From contig OY970165.1 in the NCBI GenBank assembly GCA_963706605.1, forward strand, positions 620,001 to 684,000: a stretch of 64,000 nt of DNA. The letters run 5' to 3'. Positions within the stretch are counted from its first letter, which is position 1. The number at the start of each line of letters is the position of its first letter. The position numbers and the translations under genes are program-made. This document shows, in pieces, positions 18,110-25,456 of this stretch. The notes under the pieces were generated by a model. The model searched no databases and had not been told where the DNA came from. It saw only the letters and a list, made by a program, of their open reading frames with translations. The stretch is from VRUE01 sp963706605 (lineage in GTDB: Bacteria > Actinomycetota > Thermoleophilia > Solirubrobacterales > 70-9).

Positions 18110-18113
18110 GACG

Positions 18114-19265
18114 ATGGCCGAGTACACGCTGAAAGTCCGTCGTTACCAGCCCGAGAGTGGCGAGGGGCCCTACTGGGAGGAGTTCGGGGTCGAGCTCGAC
18201 CCCACGCTCTCGGTCCTCGACGGGCTGTTGCAGGCAAAGGACCGCGACGACGGCTCGCTCTCGGTCCGCTGCTCCTGCCGCGCGGCGATCTGCGGCTCCT
18301 GCGGGATGAAGATCAACGGTCAGTCGGGGCTCGGCTGCAAGACCCAGATCGGCGAGGCACACGAGGCGGCCAATCGTCGCAACGGCGGCGACGCCCCAAT
18401 CGTCGTCGAGCCGATGGGCAACATGCCCGTGATCAAGGATTTGATCACCGACATGGAGTCGACTCACTGGGAGAAGATCCGCCGCGTCACGCCGTGGCTG
18501 CTGCCGCACGGCGAGCCGCCCGAGCGCGAGTACGTGGTCGATCCGGAGTCGATGATCGACATCACCCAGTCGATGGCCTGCATCCAGTGCGGCGCCTGCG
18601 TCTCCTCCTGCCTCTCGATGGAAGCAGACCCCGACTTCATCGGCCCAGCGGCGTTGGCCAAGGCCTATCGCTTCGTCGGCGACCCACGCGACGCGGAGAC
18701 GAAGGAGCGCCTCCACGACCTCACCGAGGACCCGCACGGGATCTACGACTGCACCCACTGCTTCAGCTGCATCGACGCCTGCCCGAAGGGGGTCGCGCCG
18801 ATGGACCAGATCATGCGGCTGCGCCGCAAAGCCGGCGAGGAGGGGATCGTCGACCCCAACAACGGCCACAACCACGTCAACGCCTTCGTCAACATGATCG
18901 AGAAGAAGGGCACCAACGACGAGGCCCTGCTGGTACAGGAGTCCTACGCTCCCGGCGTCAAAGGCAAGCTGAAACCGACCAGAGCGGCGATCAAGGGTCT
19001 GGTCGAGTCGCTGCCGACGGTGCTGCGTGCGATCAAGACCGGCAAGGCGCGCTCCCCCGCGAAGGTGATTCCGGGCATCCACCCGAAGCTCCCGGGCGGC
19101 GCCCAGGACGAGGTCAAGGCGATCTACAAGCACGCCGAGGAGCACCGTGAGGAATTCAACATCTACATCAAGGGTGAGGACGACGTCGAACCCGAGCCCG
19201 ACGAGCCGACCGCCGCGATCCTGACGGACGAGGACAAGGCTGCAACGGAAAGCGAGGAGTCATGA
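18114..19265 (+). CDS. sdhB: Succinate dehydrogenase iron-sulfur subunit with long C-terminal extension
   Basis: 383 aa. [2Fe-2S] ligands C55-x4-C60-x2-C63 and C75 (CSCRAAICGSCG, LGCKTQ); then CIQCGACVSSC and CTHCFSCIDACPKG for the [4Fe-4S] and [3Fe-4S] centres. Family members usually end near 240-260 aa. Here about 110 more residues follow, rich in Lys then very acidic (EDDVEPEPDEPTAAIL). A ribosome site (AGGAAG) lies upstream and the end overlaps the next gene by 4 nt (ATGA). It carries electrons from FAD to the membrane-side subunit. The function of the extension is unknown. Confidence 0.97.
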   Translation: MAEYTLKVRRYQPESGEGPYWEEFGVELDPTLSVLDGLLQAKDRDDGSLSVRCSCRAAICGSCGMKINGQSGLGCKTQIGEAHEAANRRNGGDAPIVVEPMGNMPVIKDLITDMESTHWEKIRRVTPWLLPHGEPPEREYVVDPESMIDITQSMACIQCGACVSSCLSMEADPDFIGPAALAKAYRFVGDPRDAETKERLHDLTEDPHGIYDCTHCFSCIDACPKGVAPMDQIMRLRRKAGEEGIVDPNNGHNHVNAFVNMIEKKGTNDEALLVQESYAPGVKGKLKPTRAAIKGLVESLPTVLRAIKTGKARSPAKVIPGIHPKLPGGAQDEVKAIYKHAEEHREEFNIYIKGEDDVEPEPDEPTAAILTDEDKAATESEES

Positions 19266-20173
19266 GCGACGGCCAGATCAAGGTCGCCTACTGGCCCGGC
19301 TGCGTCTCGCGCGGCTTCACCCCCGAGCTGCACGGCTCGATGGCGCTGGTCGGCGAGCGGCTCGGCATCGAGCTGGTCGAACTCGACCGCGCCAACTGCT
19401 GCGGCGCCGGGATCATCGCCGAGCACAACCAGGAGCTCGCCGACACGCTCAATGCGCGCACCTTCGCCCTCGCCCAGCAGACCGGCCTGGCGATGATGAA
19501 CATCTGCTCGACCTGCCAGGGCGCCCAGTCGGAGTGCCAGCAGCGACTCGACGCCGACTCCTCCTACCGCGCCCACATCAACGAGGTGCTGAGCGGCCAG
19601 GGACTCGCCTACGAGAAGGGCAAGGACGGCTTCACCAACAAAAACTTCCTCTGGCTGCTGGTCGAGGACTACGGGCTCGACCGGCTCGCCGAGAAGGTCG
19701 TGCGGCCGCTCTCCGGATTGCGGGTCGGCCCCTTCTACGGCTGCTACGTGGTGCGGCCGAAGGAGCGGCTGGGCTACGACGAGTTCCCCGATCGCGACCT
19801 CTACCTGGAGCAGGTGATCGAGGCGCTGGGCGGCGAGGTGGTCGAGTACGACGGGGCTCGCAAATGCTGCGGCTTCCCGGTAATCACGACGAACCGCGAG
19901 ACCTCGCTGCGGCAGGCCGGCACCCACGTCGGCGACGCACTCGACGCCGGCGCCGACTGCCTGGTCACCCCCTGCCCCCTCTGCCACCTCAACCTCGACA
20001 TGCAGCAGCCCGAGGCGGCCAAGGTCGTCAACCGCGATCTCGGCCTCGCCGTCCTGCACCTGCCCCAGCTGGTTGGCCTGGCACTGGGCGCCGAACCCAA
20101 GCAGCTCGGGATGAGCAAGCACATCGCCTCGACCGGCTGGGTCGAGGAGCGGCTGGCCGGCGTTGCTGCGTAG
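19262..20173 (+). CDS. CCG-domain (HdrB/SdhE-like) third subunit of succinate:quinone reductase
   Basis: 303 aa, no transmembrane helix. Two cysteine-rich CCG repeats: YWPGC, ANCCGAG and CSTCQGAQSEC in the first half; FYGCY, RKCCGFPV and CPLCHLNLD in the second. These bind a non-cubane [4Fe-4S] cluster in heterodisulfide reductase HdrB and replace the cytochrome-b anchor in type E succinate:quinone oxidoreductases (archaeal SdhE, cyanobacteria). Overlap with sdhB (ATGA) implies a complex of the three proteins. The stop codon lies beside repeat R1-e. The subunit name follows the family; electron acceptor (menaquinone likely) is inference. Confidence 0.9.
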   Translation: MSDGQIKVAYWPGCVSRGFTPELHGSMALVGERLGIELVELDRANCCGAGIIAEHNQELADTLNARTFALAQQTGLAMMNICSTCQGAQSECQQRLDADSSYRAHINEVLSGQGLAYEKGKDGFTNKNFLWLLVEDYGLDRLAEKVVRPLSGLRVGPFYGCYVVRPKERLGYDEFPDRDLYLEQVIEALGGEVVEYDGARKCCGFPVITTNRETSLRQAGTHVGDALDAGADCLVTPCPLCHLNLDMQQPEAAKVVNRDLGLAVLHLPQLVGLALGAEPKQLGMSKHIASTGWVEERLAGVAA

Positions 20174-20218
20174 ACCAATCCCGGTACAAGACGCTCCACC
20201 CCTACCGGGATTGGTCTA
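20171..20218. repeat. Palindromic element R1, copy e (48-bp deletion derivative)
   Basis: 16-bp perfect arms (TAGACCAATCCCGGTA and its complement, 20171-20186 and 20203-20218) enclose only CAAGACGCTCCACCCC, the right inner part of the full R1 element. The left inner half and the A/T stem are missing. It sits between the convergent hdrB-like and antiporter genes, and gives the antiporter its last codons and stop. Confidence 0.85.
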
Positions 20219-21383
20219 ACCAGCGAGCGCCTAAGGTGTCGGTTAAGCCGTGGGCGACGATGGAGGTAATGATCGCTATCGCGGCGACGTCGAAGATCAG
20301 CTCGCCGTTGCCGACCTGCGACTTCAGCACGAAGAGAGCAAAGAGCATCGAGGCGACGCCCTTCGGCCCGAACCAGGCCATGAACAGCTTCTGCGGTCGT
20401 GGCAACCCGGTGCGCAGGAAGGAGAGCATCACCGCGACCGGACGGGCGACCAGCAGCGCGAAGACGACGAAGACGACCAGCGGCGGGATCTCGTGGTGGA
20501 AGCCAGTGGCGACGATCAACGCGCCGAAGACGAAGAAGGTCAGCACCTGGAGGATCGCGCTGGAGTTCTCGGCGAACTCGACGAAGCCCTGGGGGACGTC
20601 GCGCTCGGTCGCCCCCATCGCGATCCCGCAGACGAAGGCGGCGATCAACCCGTTGCCGAAGGTGACGTCGGCGAGACCGAAAGCGACGAGGGCGAAGCCG
20701 ACCGCGTAGATCCCCTCGTAGCGGGCGGTCAAACCGCCGCCGGGGAGCCGGTGGTGGAGGCGGCCGCCGAGCGCCCCGAGGCCGAGGCCGATCGCGGCGC
20801 CGACGACCGCCTCGCCGGCGAGCTTCGCCGCTTCGGCGCCGGCATCCCCGCCCGGTGAGGCGAGGACGAGGAAGAAGAGGACGAAGGGAAGCGCCAGGCC
20901 GTCGTTGAGTCCGGACTCGAGGTTGAGCGTGTGGCGGACGGCGCTGGGGACGAGGCGGGAGGTGACCACGGCCGAGGTGACGACCGGGTCGGTGGGCGAG
21001 AGCACCGCGGCAAGCAGAAACGCCTCAGCCCAGCTCAGCTCGGGGAAGAGCGCCTTCGCGGCGAGCGCCAGCAGCGCCATCGTGATCGGCATCGCGATCA
21101 CCAGCGCCCGCGCGACCGGGCTCCAGTGGCGGCGCAGCAACTCGCGCTCGACGAACATCCCATCGGAGAAGAGGGTGAGGATCAGCGCCAGCTCGATCAG
21201 CTCGACGATCGACTGGTCGGTCGCGTCGACGCTGACCACGTCGGTCGCGGCGAGTCCGATGCCGAGCCCGACCGAGAGCACCGAGGCCGAGAGCATCGTC
21301 CCCCGGATCAAGCCGGAGAGGGCAGCCACCACTGCGAGCAGGCCGCCGAAGAGCAGCACGGCCTCGCCGAAACCGATGTCCAT
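20202..21383 (-). CDS. Na+/H+ antiporter, CPA1/NhaP type
   Basis: 393 aa with about 12 hydrophobic helices. Key regions: ELALILTLFSDGMFVERELL, LAAVLSPTDPVVTSAVVTSR (the T-D-P unwound helix that binds the ion in CPA1 antiporters), HTLNLESGLNDGLALPF (the N-D pair) and FMAWFGPKGVASMLFAL (conserved Arg/Gly-rich helix, here K-G). Exchanges cytoplasmic Na+ or K+ for protons. A TATAAG -10 box lies 6 nt before the ATG. The C-terminus WLDQSR-stop is encoded by repeat R1-e, so the repeat defines where the protein ends. Confidence 0.9.
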   Translation of the reverse strand: MDIGFGEAVLLFGGLLAVVAALSGLIRGTMLSASVLSVGLGIGLAATDVVSVDATDQSIVELIELALILTLFSDGMFVERELLRRHWSPVARALVIAMPITMALLALAAKALFPELSWAEAFLLAAVLSPTDPVVTSAVVTSRLVPSAVRHTLNLESGLNDGLALPFVLFFLVLASPGGDAGAEAAKLAGEAVVGAAIGLGLGALGGRLHHRLPGGGLTARYEGIYAVGFALVAFGLADVTFGNGLIAAFVCGIAMGATERDVPQGFVEFAENSSAILQVLTFFVFGALIVATGFHHEIPPLVVFVVFALLVARPVAVMLSFLRTGLPRPQKLFMAWFGPKGVASMLFALFVLKSQVGNGELIFDVAAIAIITSIVAHGLTDTLGARWLDQSR

Positions 21384-21389
21384 CCAAGC

Positions 21390-21395
21390 CTTATA
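21390..21395 (-). promoter_or_regulatory. -10 box (TATAAG) of the antiporter gene
   Basis: TATAAG on the complement lies 6 nt upstream of the ATG at 21383 with no ribosome site between, so the message is probably leaderless. Confidence 0.45.
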
Positions 21396-21436
21396 TGCGT
21401 TCTGTGCGGACGCCGGGGGGAGACTTTCGATCGCTG

Positions 21437-21472
21437 CCGACTTTTACCCCGCAATGGCGGGGTCAAAGTCGG
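21437..21472. repeat. Palindromic element R3, copy a
   Basis: CCGACTTTTACCCCGC (21437-21452) pairs with 21457-21472 at 15 of 16 positions; the loop is AATG. The predicted ATG of the AbiEi/DUF559 gene is in this loop (21454), so the hairpin could hide the start codon. Confidence 0.7.
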
Positions 21473-22371
21473 ATACGCGGAGTGCACGAGCATGGGCGCT
21501 TGCGGGTAGGCAGCATGGGATTGTTACCCGACGGCAACTGCTCGCACTCGGCTTTGGATCGCGGGCGATCGAGCATCGTCTCGCCACAGGGCGACTGCAT
21601 CCCGTTTGGCGCGGCGTTTACGCGGTTGGCTGGCCGCGGCTGACCCCCAGGCGGCGTTGGATGGCGGCAGTTCTTGCATGTGGAGAGGGAGCTGCGCTGA
21701 GCCACCACAGCGCAGCCGCGCTGTGGGGAATCCGCAGTGAACGAGACGCATGCATCGAGATCAGCTTGCGACGGCCCCGTGAACCCCGACATGCCGGAAT
21801 CCACGCAAGGCGCCGGCCGTCGCTCCCGTCAAGCGACATCGTTTGCGTAGACGGCATTGCAGTAACGCGACCGGCGCGTACGCTTGTCGACCTGGCGACC
21901 GAACTCGACGCCTCAGCGCTCGAGCGGGCGGTGAATGATGCTGACAAGCGGGACCTCATACACCCGGAGGAACTGCGGGACGAGCTCGAGAGCTTTGCCG
22001 GCGAGCCAGGAGTCCGGCCGCTCCGCACGCTGCTCGACCGCCATACCTTCCGCCTCTCCGACTCCGACCTAGAGCTTCTCTTCCGACCGATCGCAGCCGC
22101 TGCAGGGCTACCGCCGCCGCTGACCAAAGCGATTGTCAACGACTTCGAGGTCGACTTCTTCTGGCCCGAGCTGGGCCTCGTCGTCGAGACCGACGGCCTG
22201 CGCTATCACCGGACTCCCGCCGCCCAGGCTCGCGACCGCGTGCGCGACCAAGCTCACACCGCAGCCGGGATGACCGCACTTCGGTTCACCCACCGTCAGG
22301 TGAAGTACGAGCGTTCATATGTGCGGAGCGTCCTAGCCCAGACCGCTCGCCACCTGCCCAGCCCCTTGTAG
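21454..22371 (+). CDS. AbiEi-type HTH + DUF559 (Vsr-like nuclease fold) protein
   Basis: 305 aa from ATG 21454. The N-terminal part ALAGRQHGIVTRRQLLALGF with AIEHRLATGRLHPVWRGVYA is the winged-helix domain of AbiEi antitoxin/regulators. The C-terminal part PPLTKAIVNDFEVDFFWPEL then LVVETDGLRYHRT and AQARDRVRDQAHTAAGMTAL is the DUF559 fold related to Vsr and PD-(D/E)xK nucleases, with the E-x-D-x-x-x-x-H pattern. No AbiEii nucleotidyltransferase toxin is next to it, so it is probably a stand-alone protein as often seen in actinobacteria. Unusually, similar palindromes (R3) lie at both ends. Base composition is slightly less GC-rich than its neighbours. Confidence 0.75.
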   Translation: MAGSKSDTRSARAWALAGRQHGIVTRRQLLALGFGSRAIEHRLATGRLHPVWRGVYAVGWPRLTPRRRWMAAVLACGEGAALSHHSAAALWGIRSERDACIEISLRRPREPRHAGIHARRRPSLPSSDIVCVDGIAVTRPARTLVDLATELDASALERAVNDADKRDLIHPEELRDELESFAGEPGVRPLRTLLDRHTFRLSDSDLELLFRPIAAAAGLPPPLTKAIVNDFEVDFFWPELGLVVETDGLRYHRTPAAQARDRVRDQAHTAAGMTALRFTHRQVKYERSYVRSVLAQTARHLPSPL

Positions 22372-22379
22372 TGCCGCTT

Positions 22380-22415
22380 CCGGCTTTTTCCCCACCCCAG
22401 TGTGGGAAAAGTCGG
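22380..22415. repeat. Palindromic element R3, copy b
   Basis: CCGGCTTTTTCCCCAC (22380-22395), loop CCCA, then 22400-22415 ending GGGAAAAGTCGG; imperfect pairing. It starts 8 nt after the stop of the AbiEi/DUF559 gene and lies between convergent genes, so it may also end transcription. Confidence 0.65.
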
Positions 22416-22428
22416 CTGCGCGAACGGA

Positions 22429-23457
22429 TCAGCGGAGCAGGCCGCGCTCAACCAGCAGCTCGGCGACCTGGACGGCGTTGGTCGCGGCGCCCTTGCGCAG
22501 GTTGTCGGAGACGATCCAGAGGTCGATCGCGCGCTCGTTGCCGGGGTCACGACGGATGCGGCCGACGAAGACGTCGTCGCGCCCGGCGGCGTCGATCGCC
22601 ATCGGGTAGCGAGCCGCCTCGGGATCGTCCAACACGGTCACTCCAGGTGCGGCGGCGAGCAGCTCGCGGGCGCGCTCCGGCGAAAGCGGCTCGCGCGTCT
22701 GCACATTGACCGCCTCGGAGTGCCCGGTGACCACCGGGACCCGCACGCAGGTCGCGCTGACCCGGATCTCGGAATCGCCGAGGATCTTGCGCGTCTCGTT
22801 GATCAGCTTGCGCTCCTCGTCGGTGTGGTCGTCGCCGGCCGCGAAGCTGCCGGCCTGCGGCAAGGCGTTGAACGCGATCGGGTGCGGGTAAACCGAGGCC
22901 GCCGCGACGTCACCGTTCTCCAGCGCGGCCTTCGACTGGGCGATCAGCTCGTCGATCGCCGCCTTGCCGGTGCCTGAGACCGCCTGGTAGGTGGAGATGA
23001 CCAAACGCTCGATGCCCGCCTCGTCGTAGAGCGGCTTCAGCGCGACGACCATCTGCATGGTCGAGCAGTTCGGGTTGGCGACGATGCCGGAGTGCCCCTG
23101 CAGCGCGTCCGGGTTGACCTCGGCGACGACGAGCGGCACATCGTCGTGCATGCGCCAGTAGCTGGTGTTGTCGACGACCACCGCGCCTGCCTCGACCAGA
23201 CGGGGAGACCACTCGGCGCTGACCGCGCCGCCGGCGGAGGAGAGGACGAGGTCCAGGCCCTGGATCGTCTCCTCGCTCAGGGCGGTGACCTGCAGCTCCT
23301 CCCCGCCCCAATCGAGCGTCCTGCCAGCCGAGCGCTCCGAGGCGAACGGCACCACCTTCGCGGCGGGGAATTCGCGCTGCGCGAGCAGCTCGAGGATCGT
23401 CGTCCCGACCAACCCGGTCGCGCCCAGCACTCCGACTCTGTACCCGTCGCCCATCAT
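22429..23457 (-). CDS. asd: Aspartate-semialdehyde dehydrogenase
   Basis: 342 aa. NADP motif VGVLGATGLVGTTILELL; FASERSAGRTLDWGG; GIVANPNCSTMQMVVAL with the catalytic cysteine at about 131; VISTYQAVSGTGKAAIDEL; YPHPIAFNALPQAG; RVPVVTGHSEAVNVQT. It reduces aspartyl-4-phosphate to aspartate 4-semialdehyde, the branch point to lysine/diaminopimelate, threonine and methionine. It is the second gene after lysC (16 bp apart, same strand), the classical order in actinobacteria. Two adjacent ATG codons (23457, 23454) are possible starts. Confidence 0.97.
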   Translation of the reverse strand: MMGDGYRVGVLGATGLVGTTILELLAQREFPAAKVVPFASERSAGRTLDWGGEELQVTALSEETIQGLDLVLSSAGGAVSAEWSPRLVEAGAVVVDNTSYWRMHDDVPLVVAEVNPDALQGHSGIVANPNCSTMQMVVALKPLYDEAGIERLVISTYQAVSGTGKAAIDELIAQSKAALENGDVAAASVYPHPIAFNALPQAGSFAAGDDHTDEERKLINETRKILGDSEIRVSATCVRVPVVTGHSEAVNVQTREPLSPERARELLAAAPGVTVLDDPEAARYPMAIDAAGRDDVFVGRIRRDPGNERAIDLWIVSDNLRKGAATNAVQVAELLVERGLLR

Positions 23458-23472
23458 CGATCCGAGTATGAC

Positions 23473-24771
23473 TCAGCCGCTGACGGCGGGCCTGTGCTGA
23501 GTGTCCATCGGGTCCTCGGTCCGGACCGCATCGACCCCCAGATCGAACGCCTGATGCAGGGCCCTGACCGCGTCAGGCACACGGTCGGCGTCGATGACGC
23601 ACGAGATCTTGATCGGCGAGGTGGAGATCATCTCGATGTTGATCCCCTCGCCCCCGAGCACCTCGAAGACCTTGGCGGCGACGCCGGGGTGGGAGCGCAT
23701 ACCGGCGCCGACGATCGAGACCTTGCCGATCCGCTCGTCGGTGCGAACTCCCTGGCTGAGATCGAGCGCGCCGACGGTGTCGGTCGCCGCGGTCAGATCG
23801 GAACGGTCGACGGTGAAGGAGAGATCGGCCAGCGCGTCGTCACCGACCGGCTCGTTCTGGATGATCACGTCGACGTTGATGCCGGCATCGGCCAGCGCCG
23901 TGAAGATCCTGCCGGCGACGCCGGGCTCGTCGCGGACGCCGGTCAGGGTCACGCGGGCCTCGCCATCGGAGTGGGTCACTGCGGTTACGAAAGGTTGCTC
24001 CACGGTCTTCTTCTCGCTCTCCTCTTCGCTGACCACGAGGGTACCGGGGCCGTCCTCGAAGCTGCTGCGGCAGTGGATGCGAACGCCGTTGTTGCGCGCG
24101 TACTCGACCGAGCGCAGCTGCAGGACCTTGGCGCCGGAGGCCGACATCTCCAGCATCTCCTCGTAAGAGGTGATCGAGAGCTTGCGCGCGTCGGGGACGA
24201 TCCGAGGGTCGGCGCTGAAGATCCCGGCGACGTCGGTGTAGATCTCGCAGACGCTCGCCCCGAGGGCGGCGGCGAGGGCAACGGCGGTGGTGTCCGAACC
24301 TCCCCGCCCCAACGTGGTGACGTCATGGCTCTCGGTCGAGACACCCTGGAAGCCGGCGACGAGGACGATCCGATCCTCCTCCAGCTTCTCGCGGATACGG
24401 TCGGCCCGCACGTCGATGATCTTCGCCCTGGTGTGGGAGGAGTCGGTGACGATCCCGGCCTGCGATCCCGTCAGAGAGATCGCGTTGTGGCCCATGTCGT
24501 GGATCGCCATCGCGCAGAGCGCGCAGGAGATCCGCTCCCCGGTGGAGAGCAGCATGTCCATCTCACGAGCCTCCGGGCGAGCGGAGATCTCGAGCGCCTG
24601 GGCGACCAGCTCATCGGTGGTCTTGCCACGCGCCGAGAGCACCGCGACGACGCGGCTGCCGGCCTCGCGCGCAGCGACGATCCGCCCCGCCGCGCGCTTG
24701 ATCTCCTCGGCGCCGGCGACCGAGGTGCCGCCGAACTTCATCACGACGATGTCGGACTCTGAGCCATTCAT
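23473..24771 (-). CDS. lysC: Aspartate kinase
   Basis: 432 aa. Kinase motif VVMKFGGTSVAGAEEIKRAA; LLSTGERISCALCAMAI; LGRGGSDTTAVALAAALGA; CEIYTDVAGIFSADPR; then two ACT domains (about 265-420; FTALADAGINVDVIIQNEP and FEVLGGEGINIEMISTSPIK) that carry feedback inhibition by lysine/threonine. Makes aspartyl-4-phosphate for asd. Actinobacterial lysC often has an internal start giving a separate regulatory beta subunit; I did not identify one with confidence. Its 5' region is shared with the divergent PadR-MMPL operon. Confidence 0.97.
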   Translation of the reverse strand: MNGSESDIVVMKFGGTSVAGAEEIKRAAGRIVAAREAGSRVVAVLSARGKTTDELVAQALEISARPEAREMDMLLSTGERISCALCAMAIHDMGHNAISLTGSQAGIVTDSSHTRAKIIDVRADRIREKLEEDRIVLVAGFQGVSTESHDVTTLGRGGSDTTAVALAAALGASVCEIYTDVAGIFSADPRIVPDARKLSITSYEEMLEMSASGAKVLQLRSVEYARNNGVRIHCRSSFEDGPGTLVVSEEESEKKTVEQPFVTAVTHSDGEARVTLTGVRDEPGVAGRIFTALADAGINVDVIIQNEPVGDDALADLSFTVDRSDLTAATDTVGALDLSQGVRTDERIGKVSIVGAGMRSHPGVAAKVFEVLGGEGINIEMISTSPIKISCVIDADRVPDAVRALHQAFDLGVDAVRTEDPMDTQHRPAVSG

Positions 24772-24819
24772 TGCGAGCGTCTGAGGATAGACGCGGCCTG
24801 GCTCGAAGGGCGAGAGGCG

Positions 24820-24840
24820 GTGTTGAAAACTGCGAACGCA
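24820..24840. repeat. Half copy of palindromic family R4
   Basis: GAAAACTGCGAACGC (within 24825-24839) equals the complement of the left arm of R4-a at 42782-42796. The partner arm is missing, so this is either a remnant or chance similarity. Confidence 0.35.
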
Positions 24841-24850
24841 CAGCCGGTGA

Positions 24851-24868
24851 GTGTGAGGTAGATCACAC
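24851..24868. promoter_or_regulatory. Perfect CRP/GlxR-type site
   Basis: GTGTGA-GGTAGA-TCACAC: exact 6-bp arms with a 6-nt spacer, containing the full CRP-family consensus TGTGA-N6-TCACA. It lies 33 bp before the PadR start, touching the PadR-type palindrome. In actinobacteria GlxR/Cmr proteins recognise this consensus. Confidence 0.6.
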
Positions 24869-24900
24869 TTCTAGATATATCGGAGCGATATATCTAGAAG
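24868..24900. promoter_or_regulatory. Long AT-rich palindromic operator (likely PadR site)
   Basis: CTTCTAGATATATCG-GAG-CGATATATCTAGAAG: 15-bp perfect arms separated by three bases, ending one base before the ATG of padR. The core ATATATC/GATATAT type is common for PadR autoregulation. The -10 sequence (TATATC) lies inside it, so bound protein would block initiation. Confidence 0.75.
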
Positions 24901-24901
24901 C

Positions 24902-25456
24902 ATGGAACTCAGTTCCACCGCCTACGTAATCCTGGGGATGGTCAGCCGCGAGCCACGGTCGGGCTATGAGATCAAGGCGGCGGTCGACAACACGACCCGG
25001 TTCTTCTGGGCGGCCAGCTACGGGCAGATCTACCCGGAGCTGAAACGACTCTCCGAGGCGAGGCTGGTGGAGGGAATCGACGCCCCGCGGGGGGATCGCA
25101 AGCGAACGGTCTACGCGATCACCGCCGACGGCGAAGCCGAGCTGAAGGACTGGCTGCGGCAACCGCCCGGAGCGTCGGAGATGCGCGAGGAAGGGCTGCT
25201 GAAGCTCTTCTTCTCCGGAGTGCTGAAACCGGCGGAGGCGGTCGAGACGCTGCGCGCGATGCGTGTCCGTCGGCTCGAGCTGGCCGAGCGCCTGCGCGGC
25301 ATGGAGCCGCGGAAGCTCGAGGAAGAGACAGCAGAGGACCCCTTCCCGTTGATGGTGCTGCGGGCGGGGATCGAGTTCAACCAGTGGTTCGCCGACTGGT
25401 GCGAGCAGATGGAGACCCAGTTGCTCGACCCGACACGAGAGAAAGGGAGCGTCTGA
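24902..25456 (+). CDS. PadR-family transcriptional regulator
   Basis: 184 aa. N-terminal winged helix: STAYVILGMVSREPRSGYEI, KAAVDNTTRFFWAASYGQIY, PELKRLSEARLVEG and the beta-wing RKRTVYAITADGEAELKDWL; C-terminal dimerisation helices of the Vir_act_alpha_C kind (about 100-180). No ribosome site, so a leaderless message is likely. The stop overlaps the MMPL start (TGATG), so the two are translationally coupled and PadR very probably represses the exporter through the palindrome at its own start. Confidence 0.93.
   Translation: MELSSTAYVILGMVSREPRSGYEIKAAVDNTTRFFWAASYGQIYPELKRLSEARLVEGIDAPRGDRKRTVYAITADGEAELKDWLRQPPGASEMREEGLLKLFFSGVLKPAEAVETLRAMRVRRLELAERLRGMEPRKLEEETAEDPFPLMVLRAGIEFNQWFADWCEQMETQLLDPTREKGSV

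Noticed and set aside
21454..22371. Complete AbiE toxin-antitoxin system.
   Set aside because: Only an AbiEi-like domain joined to DUF559 is present. No AbiEii nucleotidyltransferase is adjacent; the neighbours are an antiporter and asd.
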